Source: Paenibacillus sp. FSL R7-0273 (lineage in GTDB: Bacteria; Bacillota; Bacilli; Paenibacillales; Paenibacillaceae). From it: DNA of 64,000 nt. The first letter of the stretch is position 1; each line of letters opens with the position of its first letter. The DNA lies in assembly GCF_000758625.1 (NCBI RefSeq), contig NZ_CP009283.1, positions 7,224,922 through 7,288,921 on the forward strand. The letters run 5' to 3'. The notes under the pieces were generated by a model. The model did no database searches. It saw only the letters and a list, made by a program, of their open reading frames with translations, and was not told where the DNA came from. This document shows, in pieces, positions 1-7,670 of this stretch. Position numbers and translations under genes: made by a program.

Positions 1-387
1 TATTTTGATAAAATGATGGTTCTTCCCGCTCAGCTCACCTGTAATCCGCAGGCCGATATCCTTGCGCGTCTCATATTTAGAAGTGCCGTCTGTATCCCGG
101 AAAAAGTACCCGTGATCCGCGATATAACGCTCAATTCCTTCAAAGCCCCAGACAAAATCCAGATGCCACATCGATTTGGAATACTCACCGTCCGTGATTA
201 CCGAAAGACCGTGTTCGATTTCCTTATTCACTACATTCTTAATCGCCTCAGCCTCGCAAGTCTCATAACCCGCAAAATCCTGATAAAACGGATAGCTGAT
301 ATCATCCCGGTGCTCGATCTGCGTTTTATATTTTAACAGCTCCGACGGCCGTAACAGGCTGCCTACAATTTGAAATTTATTACACAT
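1..387 (-). CDS. MetE-like methyltransferase (YxjG/YxjH type), 3' part outside window
   Basis: The first 129 codons are present and the frame is still open at base 1, so the gene is cut by the window edge. The N-terminus (MCNKFQIVGSLLRPSELL, then a DGE motif in VITDGEYSKSMWH) matches the C-terminal-domain-type cobalamin-independent methionine synthase family represented by Bacillus YxjG/YxjH. These are short MetE-like proteins thought to transfer a methyl group to homocysteine or a related thiol; the true substrate is not shown here. The start at 387 is fixed by a strong GGAGGAGG ribosome binding site about 7 bases upstream. No SAM riboswitch (S-box) is visible in the leader, unlike several Bacillus relatives. 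Functional call is by family resemblance of the N-terminal third only. Confidence 0.75.
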   Translation of the reverse strand, partial: MCNKFQIVGSLLRPSELLKYKTQIEHRDDISYPFYQDFAGYETCEAEAIKNVVNKEIEHGLSVITDGEYSKSMWHLDFVWGFEGIERYIADHGYFFRDTDGTSKYETRKDIGLRITGELSGKNHHFIKI

Positions 388-434
388 GATAGAATCCTCC
401 TCCGTTATGCTCACATCAAATTCTTCGTGCTGTG

Positions 435-443
435 ATTGTAGCA
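435..443 (-). promoter_or_regulatory. candidate extended -10 for the MetE-like gene
   Basis: On the minus strand TGC is followed by TACAAT, an extended -10 element about 48 bases before the start codon at 387. No good -35 hexamer lies 16-18 bases upstream, so the call rests on the extended -10 alone. Confidence 0.3.
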
Positions 444-549
444 TGCGGCTGAGGCCGGCCGATAACATCTAAATGTCATATCTGGCTATAGGGAGGGGCT
501 ATAGCTCCCCAAAACCAAAATATTGGGCCTGTATATAAAATCCTGTACC

Positions 550-578
550 TTTTACCGGGCCAGCCCATTCGCTAGAAT
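550..578 (+). promoter_or_regulatory. candidate sigma-A promoter of the beta-glucanase gene
   Basis: TTTTAC at 550-555 and TAGAAT at 573-578 are separated by 17 bases. The -35 is weak and the -10 matches five of six positions. Expected transcription start is near 585, upstream of the cre-like site and the start at 640. Confidence 0.35.
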
Positions 579-592
579 GAAGATGTACTCTA

Positions 593-608
593 TTGTAAGC
601 GGTTTCCA
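593..608 (+). promoter_or_regulatory. cre-like site (CcpA operator)
   Basis: The 16-mer TTGTAAGCGGTTTCCA matches the catabolite-response consensus WTGNAANCGNWNNCWW at all but one constrained position. It lies just downstream of the candidate promoter and 32 bases before the glucanase start, a position suited to roadblock repression by CcpA when a preferred sugar is present. That fits a polysaccharide-degrading enzyme. Binding is inferred. Confidence 0.5.
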
Positions 609-639
609 TAATGCCAGACTATTCTAAAGGAGGGCAAGT

Positions 640-3273
640 ATGAAACGATTGTATAAGGCTGAGCTCCGGTTCTCGCGTAAGGTTTGGAGTCTGTTTCTCG
701 CGCTCGTAATGTTATCGGGCATAGGGTTGCTACCGGCTTCTAAGGTTCAGGCAGCGGCTACTACGGTATCGTCTATGGCTTATTTCTCGGCGGCAGACGG
801 GCCGGTCATCTCCAAATCAGGTGTAGGACAAGCCAGCTACGGGTTTGTTATGCCAATATTCAATGGCGGTGCTGCAACCTGGAATGATGTATCCGGCGAT
901 GTCGGCGTCAAAGTGAAGAAAAATGGCAACTGGGTAGACATCGACAGCGCAGGCGGCTTCGTCTACAACCAGAACTGGGGGCACTGGAGCGACGGCGGCG
1001 CGAACGGCTACTGGTTCACGCTCAGCACGACCACTGAAATTCAGCTCTACTCCAAAGCCAACAGCAACGTTACACTGAATTACACATTGGCGTTCCAAAA
1101 CGTTAACACGGCGACCATTACGTCGATGGCTGCCACACAGGGGCCGGTGCTTACTGCAGGCTTTACTGGCAGTGCGGGCTTTACGTATCCGGTGTTCAAC
1201 AATGATCCGAACCTCATCTACGCCGCAGTAGCCCAGGATTTGAAGCTGTCCGTTAAGCCGGTCAGCAGCAGCCAGTGGGTTAACATCGACAACAATGCGG
1301 CCAGCGACTGGATCTATGACAGCAACTTCGGCCAGTTCACCGAAGGGGGCGGCGGCTACTGGTTCACAGTAACGGAATCTATTAACGTGAAGCTGGAATC
1401 CAAAACCTCAGGGGCCAGCCTGGTCTACACGATCAATTTCAGTCAGCCGGTCCGCAATTCGTATACGCTGTCCGCCTACGACAGTAATACGACTTACACA
1501 GCTGACAACAGCGGCTCCATCGGCTTCCCGCTCCCGAAAATTGACGGAGGCGCGCCGATCGGCAGCGAGCTGAATAAATTCGTCTATCAGATTAAAAAAG
1601 CCGGCGTATGGGTTGATCTCAGCAGCTCCGCCCAAAGCGGCTTTGTCTATGCAGGCAACGGGTACAATAACATGTCCGCCGCCAACCAGTGGGGATACTG
1701 GGCTGACTATATTTACGGCCTGTGGTTCCAGCCCATCCAGGAGAACATGGAAATCCGCATCGGCTATCCGCTGAACGGACAGACCGGCGGCAATGTTGGC
1801 ACCAACTATGTCTATTACAACTTTATCGGTAATCCTAACGCTCCCCGCCCGGATGAATCTGACCAGGAGGACATTGCTATCGGTACGCCAAGCGACCCGG
1901 CCATCGCCGGCATGAACCTCATCTGGCAGGATGAATTCAGCGGCACCGCGCTTGATACGAGCAAATGGAATTATGAGACCGGCTATTACATCAGCAACGA
2001 CGTGAACAGCTGGGGCTGGGGCAACGCCGAGCTGCAGCATTATACCAACAGCACGCAGAACGTGTTCGTGTCCGGCGGCCAGCTGAACATCCGCGCCCTG
2101 AACGACCACCGTTCGTTCCCGCAGGACCCTAACCGGTATGCGGAATATTCCTCCGGCAAAATCAACACCAAAGATAACCTGTCCCTCCAGTACGGCCGGG
2201 TAGACATCCGCGCCAAGCTGCCTACCGGTGACGGCATCTGGCCGGCGCTCTGGATGCTGCCTGAAGATGCCGCCTACGGCGCCTGGGCCGCTTCCGGTGA
2301 AATCGACATTATGGAAGCCAAAGGACGGCTCCCTGGTACAACCAGCGGCGCGATCCACTTTGGCGGTCAGTGGCCGGTGAACCGCTACATTGCAGGAGAG
2401 TATCATTTCCCGCAAGGGCAGACATTCGCGAACGATTACCACGTCTATACGATGGTATGGGAAGATGACAATATGAAATGGTATGTGGACGGCCAGTTCT
2501 TTTTCAAGGTCACCCGCGAGCAGTGGTATTCGGTAGCCGCACCAAACAATCCGAATGCACCATTCGACCAGCCGTTCTACCTGATCATGAACCTGGCAGT
2601 CGGCGGACATTTTGACGGCGGCCGGGTACCGGCAGCGTCTGACATTCCGGCTACTATGCAAGTGGACTATGTACGCGTGTATAAGGAAGGCACCGGCGGC
2701 AATCCGGGTAACCCCGGCAACGTTGCGGTCAGCGGAGTCACAGTGACACCGGCGTCCCCACAGATTGAAGTCGGTCAGAGCGTTCAGCTGGCCGCTAATG
2801 TAGCGCCTTCGAATGCTACCAACAAGGCAGTCAGCTGGTCCGTTTCCAACCCGGCGGTTGCTTCCGTTAATGCCAGCGGCAGCGTAACCGGACTCGCGGC
2901 GGGCACCGTTATGGTAACCGCCACAACCGCAGACGGCGGCAAAACCGCCTCCAGCACCATCACCGTCGTAACCCCGCCGCCTGTCACCGTAGTCATCGGC
3001 GATAGCGTACGCGGCCTGAAAAAGACCGGCAATAACCTGCAATTCTACGTCAACGGCGCAACCTTCGCCGACCTGCACTACAAAATCAACGGCGGCGGCC
3101 AGATCAATGTAGCCATGACCTCTACCGGCAACGGCAACTTCACCTACCCTGTGCTGAACCTCCAGCAGGGCGACACGGTGGAGTACTTCTTCACCTACAA
3201 CCCGGGCCAGGGAGCACTCGACTCCCCTTGGCAGACTTATGTGCATGGGGTGACGCAGGGGGTGCCACAGTAA
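640..3273 (+). CDS. secreted family-16 endo-beta-1,3-glucanase (laminarinase) with accessory domains
   Basis: This 877-residue exported enzyme should hydrolyse beta-1,3- or mixed-linkage glucans outside the cell. A signal peptide spans about residues 1-39 (hydrophobic run then AxA). Three similar modules of roughly 110-125 residues follow (about 45-150, 160-270, 275-395); each carries a YWFT- or LWF-type aromatic segment and I do not recognise the family. The GH16 domain runs about 425-690 and holds the catalytic ExDxxE motif in GEIDIMEAKG, with E554, D556 and E559. A bacterial Ig-like (Big_2) domain follows at about 705-785. The last ~90 residues, ending YFFTYNPGQG..WQTYVHG, resemble the beta-1,3-glucan-binding module CBM56. 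The start has a strong AAAGGAGGGC ribosome binding site. A cre-like site upstream suggests carbon catabolite control. Confidence 0.88.
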   Translation: MKRLYKAELRFSRKVWSLFLALVMLSGIGLLPASKVQAAATTVSSMAYFSAADGPVISKSGVGQASYGFVMPIFNGGAATWNDVSGDVGVKVKKNGNWVDIDSAGGFVYNQNWGHWSDGGANGYWFTLSTTTEIQLYSKANSNVTLNYTLAFQNVNTATITSMAATQGPVLTAGFTGSAGFTYPVFNNDPNLIYAAVAQDLKLSVKPVSSSQWVNIDNNAASDWIYDSNFGQFTEGGGGYWFTVTESINVKLESKTSGASLVYTINFSQPVRNSYTLSAYDSNTTYTADNSGSIGFPLPKIDGGAPIGSELNKFVYQIKKAGVWVDLSSSAQSGFVYAGNGYNNMSAANQWGYWADYIYGLWFQPIQENMEIRIGYPLNGQTGGNVGTNYVYYNFIGNPNAPRPDESDQEDIAIGTPSDPAIAGMNLIWQDEFSGTALDTSKWNYETGYYISNDVNSWGWGNAELQHYTNSTQNVFVSGGQLNIRALNDHRSFPQDPNRYAEYSSGKINTKDNLSLQYGRVDIRAKLPTGDGIWPALWMLPEDAAYGAWAASGEIDIMEAKGRLPGTTSGAIHFGGQWPVNRYIAGEYHFPQGQTFANDYHVYTMVWEDDNMKWYVDGQFFFKVTREQWYSVAAPNNPNAPFDQPFYLIMNLAVGGHFDGGRVPAASDIPATMQVDYVRVYKEGTGGNPGNPGNVAVSGVTVTPASPQIEVGQSVQLAANVAPSNATNKAVSWSVSNPAVASVNASGSVTGLAAGTVMVTATTADGGKTASSTITVVTPPPVTVVIGDSVRGLKKTGNNLQFYVNGATFADLHYKINGGGQINVAMTSTGNGNFTYPVLNLQQGDTVEYFFTYNPGQGALDSPWQTYVHGVTQGVPQ

Positions 3274-3298
3274 GGTCCGCAGCCGTGGTATGAAAAAA

Positions 3299-3341
3299 GA
3301 CCTCAATTCCGCTCAGCAGAGCGTGTTGAGGTCTCTTTTTT
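3299..3341. terminator. bidirectional rho-independent terminator
   Basis: GACCTCAA at 3299-3306 pairs with TTGAGGTC at 3326-3333. An A run precedes and a T run follows, so the hairpin can end both the glucanase transcript and the convergent stalk-protein transcript. Confidence 0.85.
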
Positions 3342-3349
3342 AGGCAGGC

Positions 3350-5014
3350 TTAAGGTCTAATACTCATGATCTTTAATCGCCCGTTTTTGACAGCTGCCCA
3401 ATACACAGCTCCATCATAATACACCGGACGCTCAAATGAGTTTAACGGTTGTCCGCCTAGTGAGGTTGCGGGGGTGATAACTGTTCCATCTTCAGATAAA
3501 ACCATGTAGAAGGTATCCTCATTGGTTGACCATAATATAACAATGCGGTCATTAGCCGATACAACCTGTGGGGCAATAACATCTGTATCGTTATAATCAG
3601 TAAGCCAGTGCACACCGTAGTCTGTCACACTTTCGAGCGGTGAATTATCCCTGTCATTTATATCTGTTGAAAGCGCACCACTACGAACTTCTCCACCTAT
3701 AAACATAGCTTCAGAGACCTGGGCTGCTTGCGGGTCAAAGATTTGTACAAATAAATTTTGTTTCTCACTCTTTGCCTTCTCGCTTATTGATTTTGCAGAC
3801 GCACCAACCAAGGCGACACCTTTACTTGTTTCTGCAAGCCCTCCAAGCTGGGCAAACGTTGTATTCACTATATACATATCATAGTTTGCATTTGCTTCAA
3901 GATAGAAATGGAACAATATTTCTGAGTCATCGCCATATTTTCCGGAGCTATTATTAACTCTGAACCCGCGGGCGTACGCATCACCATGACTGGCAAACAG
4001 AAGACTTGATGACTTCTTGCTGTAAATCAGGCTTTGGTTAAAAGAATGTCCGCTATAGGTATCATTAGGCAATGAATATGCCGACATATCGGATACTTTT
4101 ACAGCAATGACATTATCACTCTGATGCCCATCGTATCTCTCTTTGGAATGATAATTGACCAATATGCCATCTGATATAACAGATACGGAGTTACCGCTAT
4201 CAAAAGGAACCTTAGTTTTTGCTGAGTCAGCCTCACGCCATGGCGTGGATTTTCCTACAAACCCGGTTGTTTTCAGCTCTTGTCCTTCTGGTGAGTATTT
4301 TGAAATAAAGACGGTTTCAATTGAAGCATTTTGTGTATTATTTGCTTTTCCCCAAACGACATAAAAATTACCGTCGTCATCTGAAATGACATCCCCAAGA
4401 ATAGGATACTTCACTTCTAAGGTCATCGTTTTGCCGGGAGTTGTTATCTTAAGCTGATTACTGTCGGTATAGGCATACGCGAGACCTTCATTTTTATAAG
4501 GAAATTGATGAACCGGGGAAATTTGTGCCCAATTATCTACTCCATACGCTTGTGTATTCCCCAGATCATCGACGATAATAGCGCCCTCTTGCTCAATGGA
4601 AAGGATCTGCTTAGCTGCGTCCCATGTGACTTCATAACCAAGATTCTCAACGACTGCACGAATGGGCAATAAGGTGCGTCCATTATAAATTTGCGGCGGA
4701 ACATCCAATTGCACCGGAGATCCTCCGCTGACTTGCATTAGCTGGCTGTCGATTTGCAGACTTAGTGTTTTATTACCTTTACTTACAGTCGTAGTCCGGG
4801 TACTAACATCCCATTTAATAGTAGCACCGATCTTCTCACAAACCGCACGTATTGGAACCAGTGTCCGGCCTTCAAAAATAACGGGGGGCTGATCAAACAC
4901 GACACGGTCCCCTTCAACATTGACCTTTATATCCATGCTATCCGCAAATGCGGTTGTACTTATCGCCGGTAAACACAACGATAATCCTAATAATAACGCC
5001 AGACCCTTTTTCAA
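3350..5014 (-). CDS. secreted protein with two copper-amine-oxidase-N (stalk) repeats
   Basis: Function unknown. The protein is exported: from the TTG start chosen here it begins MKKGLALLLGLSLCLPAIST, a clean signal peptide ending in AFA. Two tandem repeats of the copper amine oxidase N-terminal-like domain follow, each with the signature GRTL(V/L)PIRAV. In Paenibacillus such repeats are common on surface and secreted proteins; they are not an oxidase. The remaining ~400 residues are rich in short beta-type stretches and could be a propeller-like fold, which I cannot name. The frame is open up to 5095, but a longer form would lack a signal peptide at its N-terminus and would overlap the upstream kinase. 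The TTG at 5014 has GGAGG nine bases upstream. By eye the gene is more AT-rich than its neighbours. Confidence 0.75.
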   Translation of the reverse strand: MKKGLALLLGLSLCLPAISTTAFADSMDIKVNVEGDRVVFDQPPVIFEGRTLVPIRAVCEKIGATIKWDVSTRTTTVSKGNKTLSLQIDSQLMQVSGGSPVQLDVPPQIYNGRTLLPIRAVVENLGYEVTWDAAKQILSIEQEGAIIVDDLGNTQAYGVDNWAQISPVHQFPYKNEGLAYAYTDSNQLKITTPGKTMTLEVKYPILGDVISDDDGNFYVVWGKANNTQNASIETVFISKYSPEGQELKTTGFVGKSTPWREADSAKTKVPFDSGNSVSVISDGILVNYHSKERYDGHQSDNVIAVKVSDMSAYSLPNDTYSGHSFNQSLIYSKKSSSLLFASHGDAYARGFRVNNSSGKYGDDSEILFHFYLEANANYDMYIVNTTFAQLGGLAETSKGVALVGASAKSISEKAKSEKQNLFVQIFDPQAAQVSEAMFIGGEVRSGALSTDINDRDNSPLESVTDYGVHWLTDYNDTDVIAPQVVSANDRIVILWSTNEDTFYMVLSEDGTVITPATSLGGQPLNSFERPVYYDGAVYWAAVKNGRLKIMSIRP

Positions 5015-5051
5015 ATCCTCCAGCCTCCAATATGTAAGATGAACCTGTCTT

Positions 5052-5585
5052 TCAATTCTCGATAACCCATTCGCCTTCGCCCTTTGGCTCTTCAAAGCCG
5101 CTAAGAAAGGTATTTAACAGCTTCTCTGTAATCGTAAAAGCAGCATTCGCATCAAAACGCTCACTCCGCACCTTCAGCCGCCTCCGCAGCTCATCTGGAT
5201 GCACCTTCAAGTAGATCAGCTTCCACCGGCCCCCTGCCTCTTCGATCAGCCGCTTATACTTATCCCGTTCCGCCTTGTTCCAGAAGCTGGAGTCCACCAC
5301 AGCCGGTTTGCGCTCTTTAATGCACTGTGCAATCTGGTTGTGCAGACTGAGATGTGCCTCATTCAGATACTCCCGGTACTTCTCGGCCGGATAATCGATC
5401 CCGTACCGTCCATGAACCGCCCACACCTCTTCATCAATAGACAGGCGCGTGAAGCCGTACGGCTCTATTTTTTGCGAAAAGGTCGTCTTGCCCGAGCCCG
5501 CTATCCCGCACATCAGCACAACAAGTGGTTTGTCAGAATTGCTGTCTGGGCCGAGCAGCTGCTCCAGGTCTGCTTTTTGTAACAT
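5052..5585 (-). CDS. P-loop AAA-type small-molecule kinase-like ATPase
   Basis: This 177-residue cytoplasmic protein has a Walker A motif GIAGSGKTT at about residues 27-35, an early DEE after the second strand, and the VVDSSFWNKAER segment typical of AAA_33/zeta-like kinases that phosphorylate small molecules or nucleotides. The substrate cannot be told. Its start lies 13 bases after the stop of the nucleotidyltransferase gene, so the two are probably cotranscribed from the promoter at 6478-6507. An AAGGAGG-type ribosome binding site precedes the start. Pairing of a small kinase with a nucleotidyltransferase resembles antibiotic- or metabolite-modifying cassettes, but that is inference. Confidence 0.75.
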   Translation of the reverse strand: MLQKADLEQLLGPDSNSDKPLVVLMCGIAGSGKTTFSQKIEPYGFTRLSIDEEVWAVHGRYGIDYPAEKYREYLNEAHLSLHNQIAQCIKERKPAVVDSSFWNKAERDKYKRLIEEAGGRWKLIYLKVHPDELRRRLKVRSERFDANAAFTITEKLLNTFLSGFEEPKGEGEWVIEN

Positions 5586-5598
5586 TGTGTGTTCCTCC

Positions 5599-6378
5599 TT
5601 ATCTGGCAGTAAGCTTATGAACCAGGTTTCGTATCTCCGTGCTTAGTCTTGGATTGGCCGGATAGACGGCTTCAATAAACTCTAAAATGCATAGTGCCGA
5701 TTCCGGTACACGATCATATCCCTGCAGCATACCGCCAAGCTTGTCGGCAAAACCGGGGTACCGCTTCTCTAAACGGCGCTCATTCCCGAAGGGATCGGGG
5801 AAGTAATCCACCTCCGGCTCCAGCAGATGAAGCACCGACAAAACCCGGTCGATCGCATGGCCCTGAATAAACCGTGCAGCCGACAGGCGCTCTCCCCTGG
5901 CATAACGGCCCAGCCCCACGTACAGATTGGTTAACGCTTCGTTCAGCGGAAAGTCCAGGGAATCACACTTTTGACTCGGCAGCGGTCTGCTCGGTTTGGC
6001 AATAGCCGTGTTGTTGTACAGTGGAGCCTTCCACACTACCCGGCCCTCTGTATAGGAGGCGTCGATCAGCTCCTGCTCCTCAAATATCGCGTATTCGCCG
6101 TAAATCCCGTCCTCGAACAGGATTTTACAGCCCGCATCAGAGTTTTTAAAAGCATAGGCAAGCGGGTACGTCTCCTCCAGCCAATCCAGCCGGTCAATAT
6201 ACCTGTCCTTCTGCCCTGCTTCCACAATAACAAAAAAATCCAAATCCGAATACTCATCCATCCGCTCCAGCTCTACCCCCACCGACCCCACACCCAGCAG
6301 CAGCAGCGCCCCGCCCTTACGTCCGAGCGTCTCCCCAATCTCATCCAGCCTTTGTAAAAGCAATTCAGTCCGTAGCAC
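5599..6378 (-). CDS. nucleotidyltransferase (antibiotic-modifying type fold)
   Basis: About 259 residues. The N-terminal region carries the nucleotidyltransferase signature GVGSVGVE...DEYSDLDFFV, with the paired acidic residues SDLD that bind metal and NTP. The layout and length resemble lincosamide/aminoglycoside nucleotidyltransferases of the Lnu(B)/Lnu(F) kind, which transfer AMP to a drug hydroxyl, but the acceptor cannot be deduced. The GTG start at 6378 is preceded by AGAGGAGGA at good spacing. The frame continues to a GTG at 6423, but that longer form would run through a rho-independent terminator stem, so it is rejected. The gene has its own promoter and a leader terminator, which suggests induction by attenuation. 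It probably heads an operon with the P-loop kinase. Confidence 0.72.
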   Translation of the reverse strand: MLRTELLLQRLDEIGETLGRKGGALLLLGVGSVGVELERMDEYSDLDFFVIVEAGQKDRYIDRLDWLEETYPLAYAFKNSDAGCKILFEDGIYGEYAIFEEQELIDASYTEGRVVWKAPLYNNTAIAKPSRPLPSQKCDSLDFPLNEALTNLYVGLGRYARGERLSAARFIQGHAIDRVLSVLHLLEPEVDYFPDPFGNERRLEKRYPGFADKLGGMLQGYDRVPESALCILEFIEAVYPANPRLSTEIRNLVHKLTAR

Positions 6379-6405
6379 GCTAATATTCCTCCTCTGTCGG
6401 AATGC

Positions 6406-6445
6406 AAAAAGGGCCCAACCCACACTTCTCAGCGAGGTTGAACCC
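6406..6445 (-). terminator. leader terminator (possible attenuator) before the nucleotidyltransferase
   Basis: On the minus strand GGGTTCAACC (6445-6436) pairs over all ten positions, with two G-U pairs, with GGTTGGGCCC (6420-6411). The loop has 15 bases and five T residues follow (6410-6406). It lies between the promoter at 6478-6507 and the start codon at 6378, so it would end transcription before the gene unless relieved. Confidence 0.6.
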
Positions 6446-6477
6446 TAAGGTTACATTGCCTTTGATATTCTAGGGTT

Positions 6478-6507
6478 AAAATAGCATTTGGTGGGGGTGG
6501 GTGTCAA
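6478..6507 (-). promoter_or_regulatory. sigma-A promoter for the nucleotidyltransferase/kinase pair
   Basis: Minus-strand TTGACA (6507-6502), 18-base spacer, then TGC-TATTTT (6483-6478): a perfect -35 and an extended -10. Expected start near 6471, about 26 bases before the leader terminator. The -35 lies just outside the left repeat of the AT-rich island. Confidence 0.65.
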
Positions 6508-6520
6508 ATGGGGCGATGCG

Positions 6521-6533
6521 ACTTATGATACGG
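6521..6533. repeat. left direct repeat (att-like site) of the rlmH island
   Basis: ACTTATGATACGG, identical to 9519-9531. It is followed outside the island by GATGCG-side sequence leading to the nucleotidyltransferase promoter. If the island were excised between the repeats, rlmH would read on past its present stop through CGC ATC GCC CCA TTT to TGA, adding five codons after Ser. Confidence 0.7.
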
Positions 6534-6597
6534 AACACCTTATAAATTTAATTAAAAGATAAGGTAACATAACTTAACAAAGCCGAGAATTATAAAA

Positions 6598-7218
6598 TTA
6601 ACTAACTATTGATTCAGTTGTTTCTTTTCGCGCATCAGCACCTAAATAAAGTTCATTTTTATTGGGATCATAGTAAGAGATATCCTCCTCTTTCAAAGCT
6701 GCAATTAAACTCTTATCAGAGGTAACTAGAACCAAATCATCCAACCCTTCTTCTTTTGCTTGCATTAGATTTCCTACTATAATGGCGTCTTGTGATCCGA
6801 ATTTATACTTTGAAGAATATTTTCTTAAAAACTGTTTTCCCTTATTACTTGAGGCGACTGAATAAGATAGCACATTAGCCTTTATATAACCTCGCTGGTT
6901 TTCAATATCACTCAATAACTTGGTTATATCTCTAAAAAGGTTTTTATTTAACTTTTTATTGCCCTCAATGTACCAGGTATGGCTGCATGTTGTGTATTGG
7001 TCTCCCATTCTTAATACTTTACTACACTTTTGTTCTTGTGGTTGAGAACCCCTTTGCATTTTTCCAATGACTGAATATATTTCTAGAGAAGTAACTTCGG
7101 AAATATAAAAAGAGTACACCTGATCATCCATTATTTTGCTTTCTAAATTCAAAAAGGAACTGTTTTTTTCAACGTTAAATAATAAACAATATGCATTTGT
7201 ATCCAGTAGATATTTCAA
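6598..7218 (-). CDS. PIN-domain protein (putative ribonuclease), last gene of island operon
   Basis: The 206-residue protein starts MKYLLDTNAY, the first strand of a PIN domain with the metal-binding D6. Further conserved acidic positions are E46 in the EVTSLEIYS helix, D144 in GSQDAIIVGNL and D168 in LVTSDKSL, giving the D-E-D-D set expected of an active PIN nuclease. PIN proteins typically cut RNA and many are toxins. At 206 residues it is longer than VapC toxins (~130), with an extra cysteine- and lysine-rich segment at about 55-110. There is no small antitoxin gene beside it; instead a response regulator ends 6 bases upstream. The TTG start has AAGGAG nine bases upstream, within the end of the regulator gene. 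Catalysis and target are inferred. Confidence 0.72.
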   Translation of the reverse strand: MKYLLDTNAYCLLFNVEKNSSFLNLESKIMDDQVYSFYISEVTSLEIYSVIGKMQRGSQPQEQKCSKVLRMGDQYTTCSHTWYIEGNKKLNKNLFRDITKLLSDIENQRGYIKANVLSYSVASSNKGKQFLRKYSSKYKFGSQDAIIVGNLMQAKEEGLDDLVLVTSDKSLIAALKEEDISYYDPNKNELYLGADARKETTESIVS

Positions 7219-7224
7219 ATTACT

Positions 7225-7662
7225 CTACTCCTTATCTTCTTTAATAATTTGAGTAGGTAATGCATAAAGGATTTGTTCTACTTTTTCTTTTGAAAAAGGC
7301 TCTAATTTTTCCTTAATTTGTTCAACTGTGTCCCAAAGATCTGCATCTGCTCCCTTATTAATGTAGGCATCAACGCCAAGATTAATTAACTTTTTCATTA
7401 CTGGCGGATCCTGATAGTTAGTATATACCATTACCTCAGTATATTGATCTTTTTTTCTAATTTCCTCCAACACTTGGTCACCTGTAAGTCCTGGTAACTT
7501 TAAATCAAGTACAACTAAATCATACATATTATTATTAAATACAGTAATAGCTTCAGTTCCATCAACTACCCAATCCACCGTTATTTCTTGTAATTCTAAT
7601 GCTTTCTTCAACATCTCGCCCGTTTTTATTTCGTCTTCTACTAATAATACTCTATATTTCAT
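7225..7662 (-). CDS. receiver-only response regulator
   Basis: From the ATG at 7662 the protein has 145 residues. It contains one receiver domain: acidic pair D10-E11 (in LLVEDE), phosphoacceptor D53 (LVVLDLKLPG), T81 (VYTNY) and K103 (YINKG), so all residues for phosphorylation are present. A short helical tail follows with no DNA-binding domain, so output must be through protein contact. The gene lies between the histidine kinase (8-base gap) and the PIN gene (6-base gap), which makes the kinase the likely donor and the PIN protein a candidate partner. The frame can extend to a GTG at 7674 that overlaps the kinase stop; the ATG with AGGTGA upstream is preferred. Confidence 0.85.
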   Translation of the reverse strand: MKYRVLLVEDEIKTGEMLKKALELQEITVDWVVDGTEAITVFNNNMYDLVVLDLKLPGLTGDQVLEEIRKKDQYTEVMVYTNYQDPPVMKKLINLGVDAYINKGADADLWDTVEQIKEKLEPFSKEKVEQILYALPTQIIKEDKE

Positions 7663-7670
7663 TTTCGCTT

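Noticed and set aside
388..549. S-box (SAM) riboswitch before the MetE-like gene
   Set aside because: None of the conserved S-box segments are present in the leader.
1408..3306. Long open frame antisense to the beta-glucanase (over 600 codons)
   Set aside because: It mirrors a GC-rich gene with a clear signal peptide and catalytic motif on the other strand. The antisense product has no recognisable domain and no ribosome site.
6451..6463. Start-stop mini-ORF (ATG TAA) in the nucleotidyltransferase leader as a stalling peptide
   Set aside because: The upstream AAAGG is only two bases from the ATG, too close to work as a ribosome site.
6441..6477. Antiterminator pairing AACCCTA with TAGGGTT in the same leader
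   Set aside because: With the promoter as read, transcription would start at about 6471, so the first arm would be mostly outside the RNA. Kept only as a remark in the attenuator finding.
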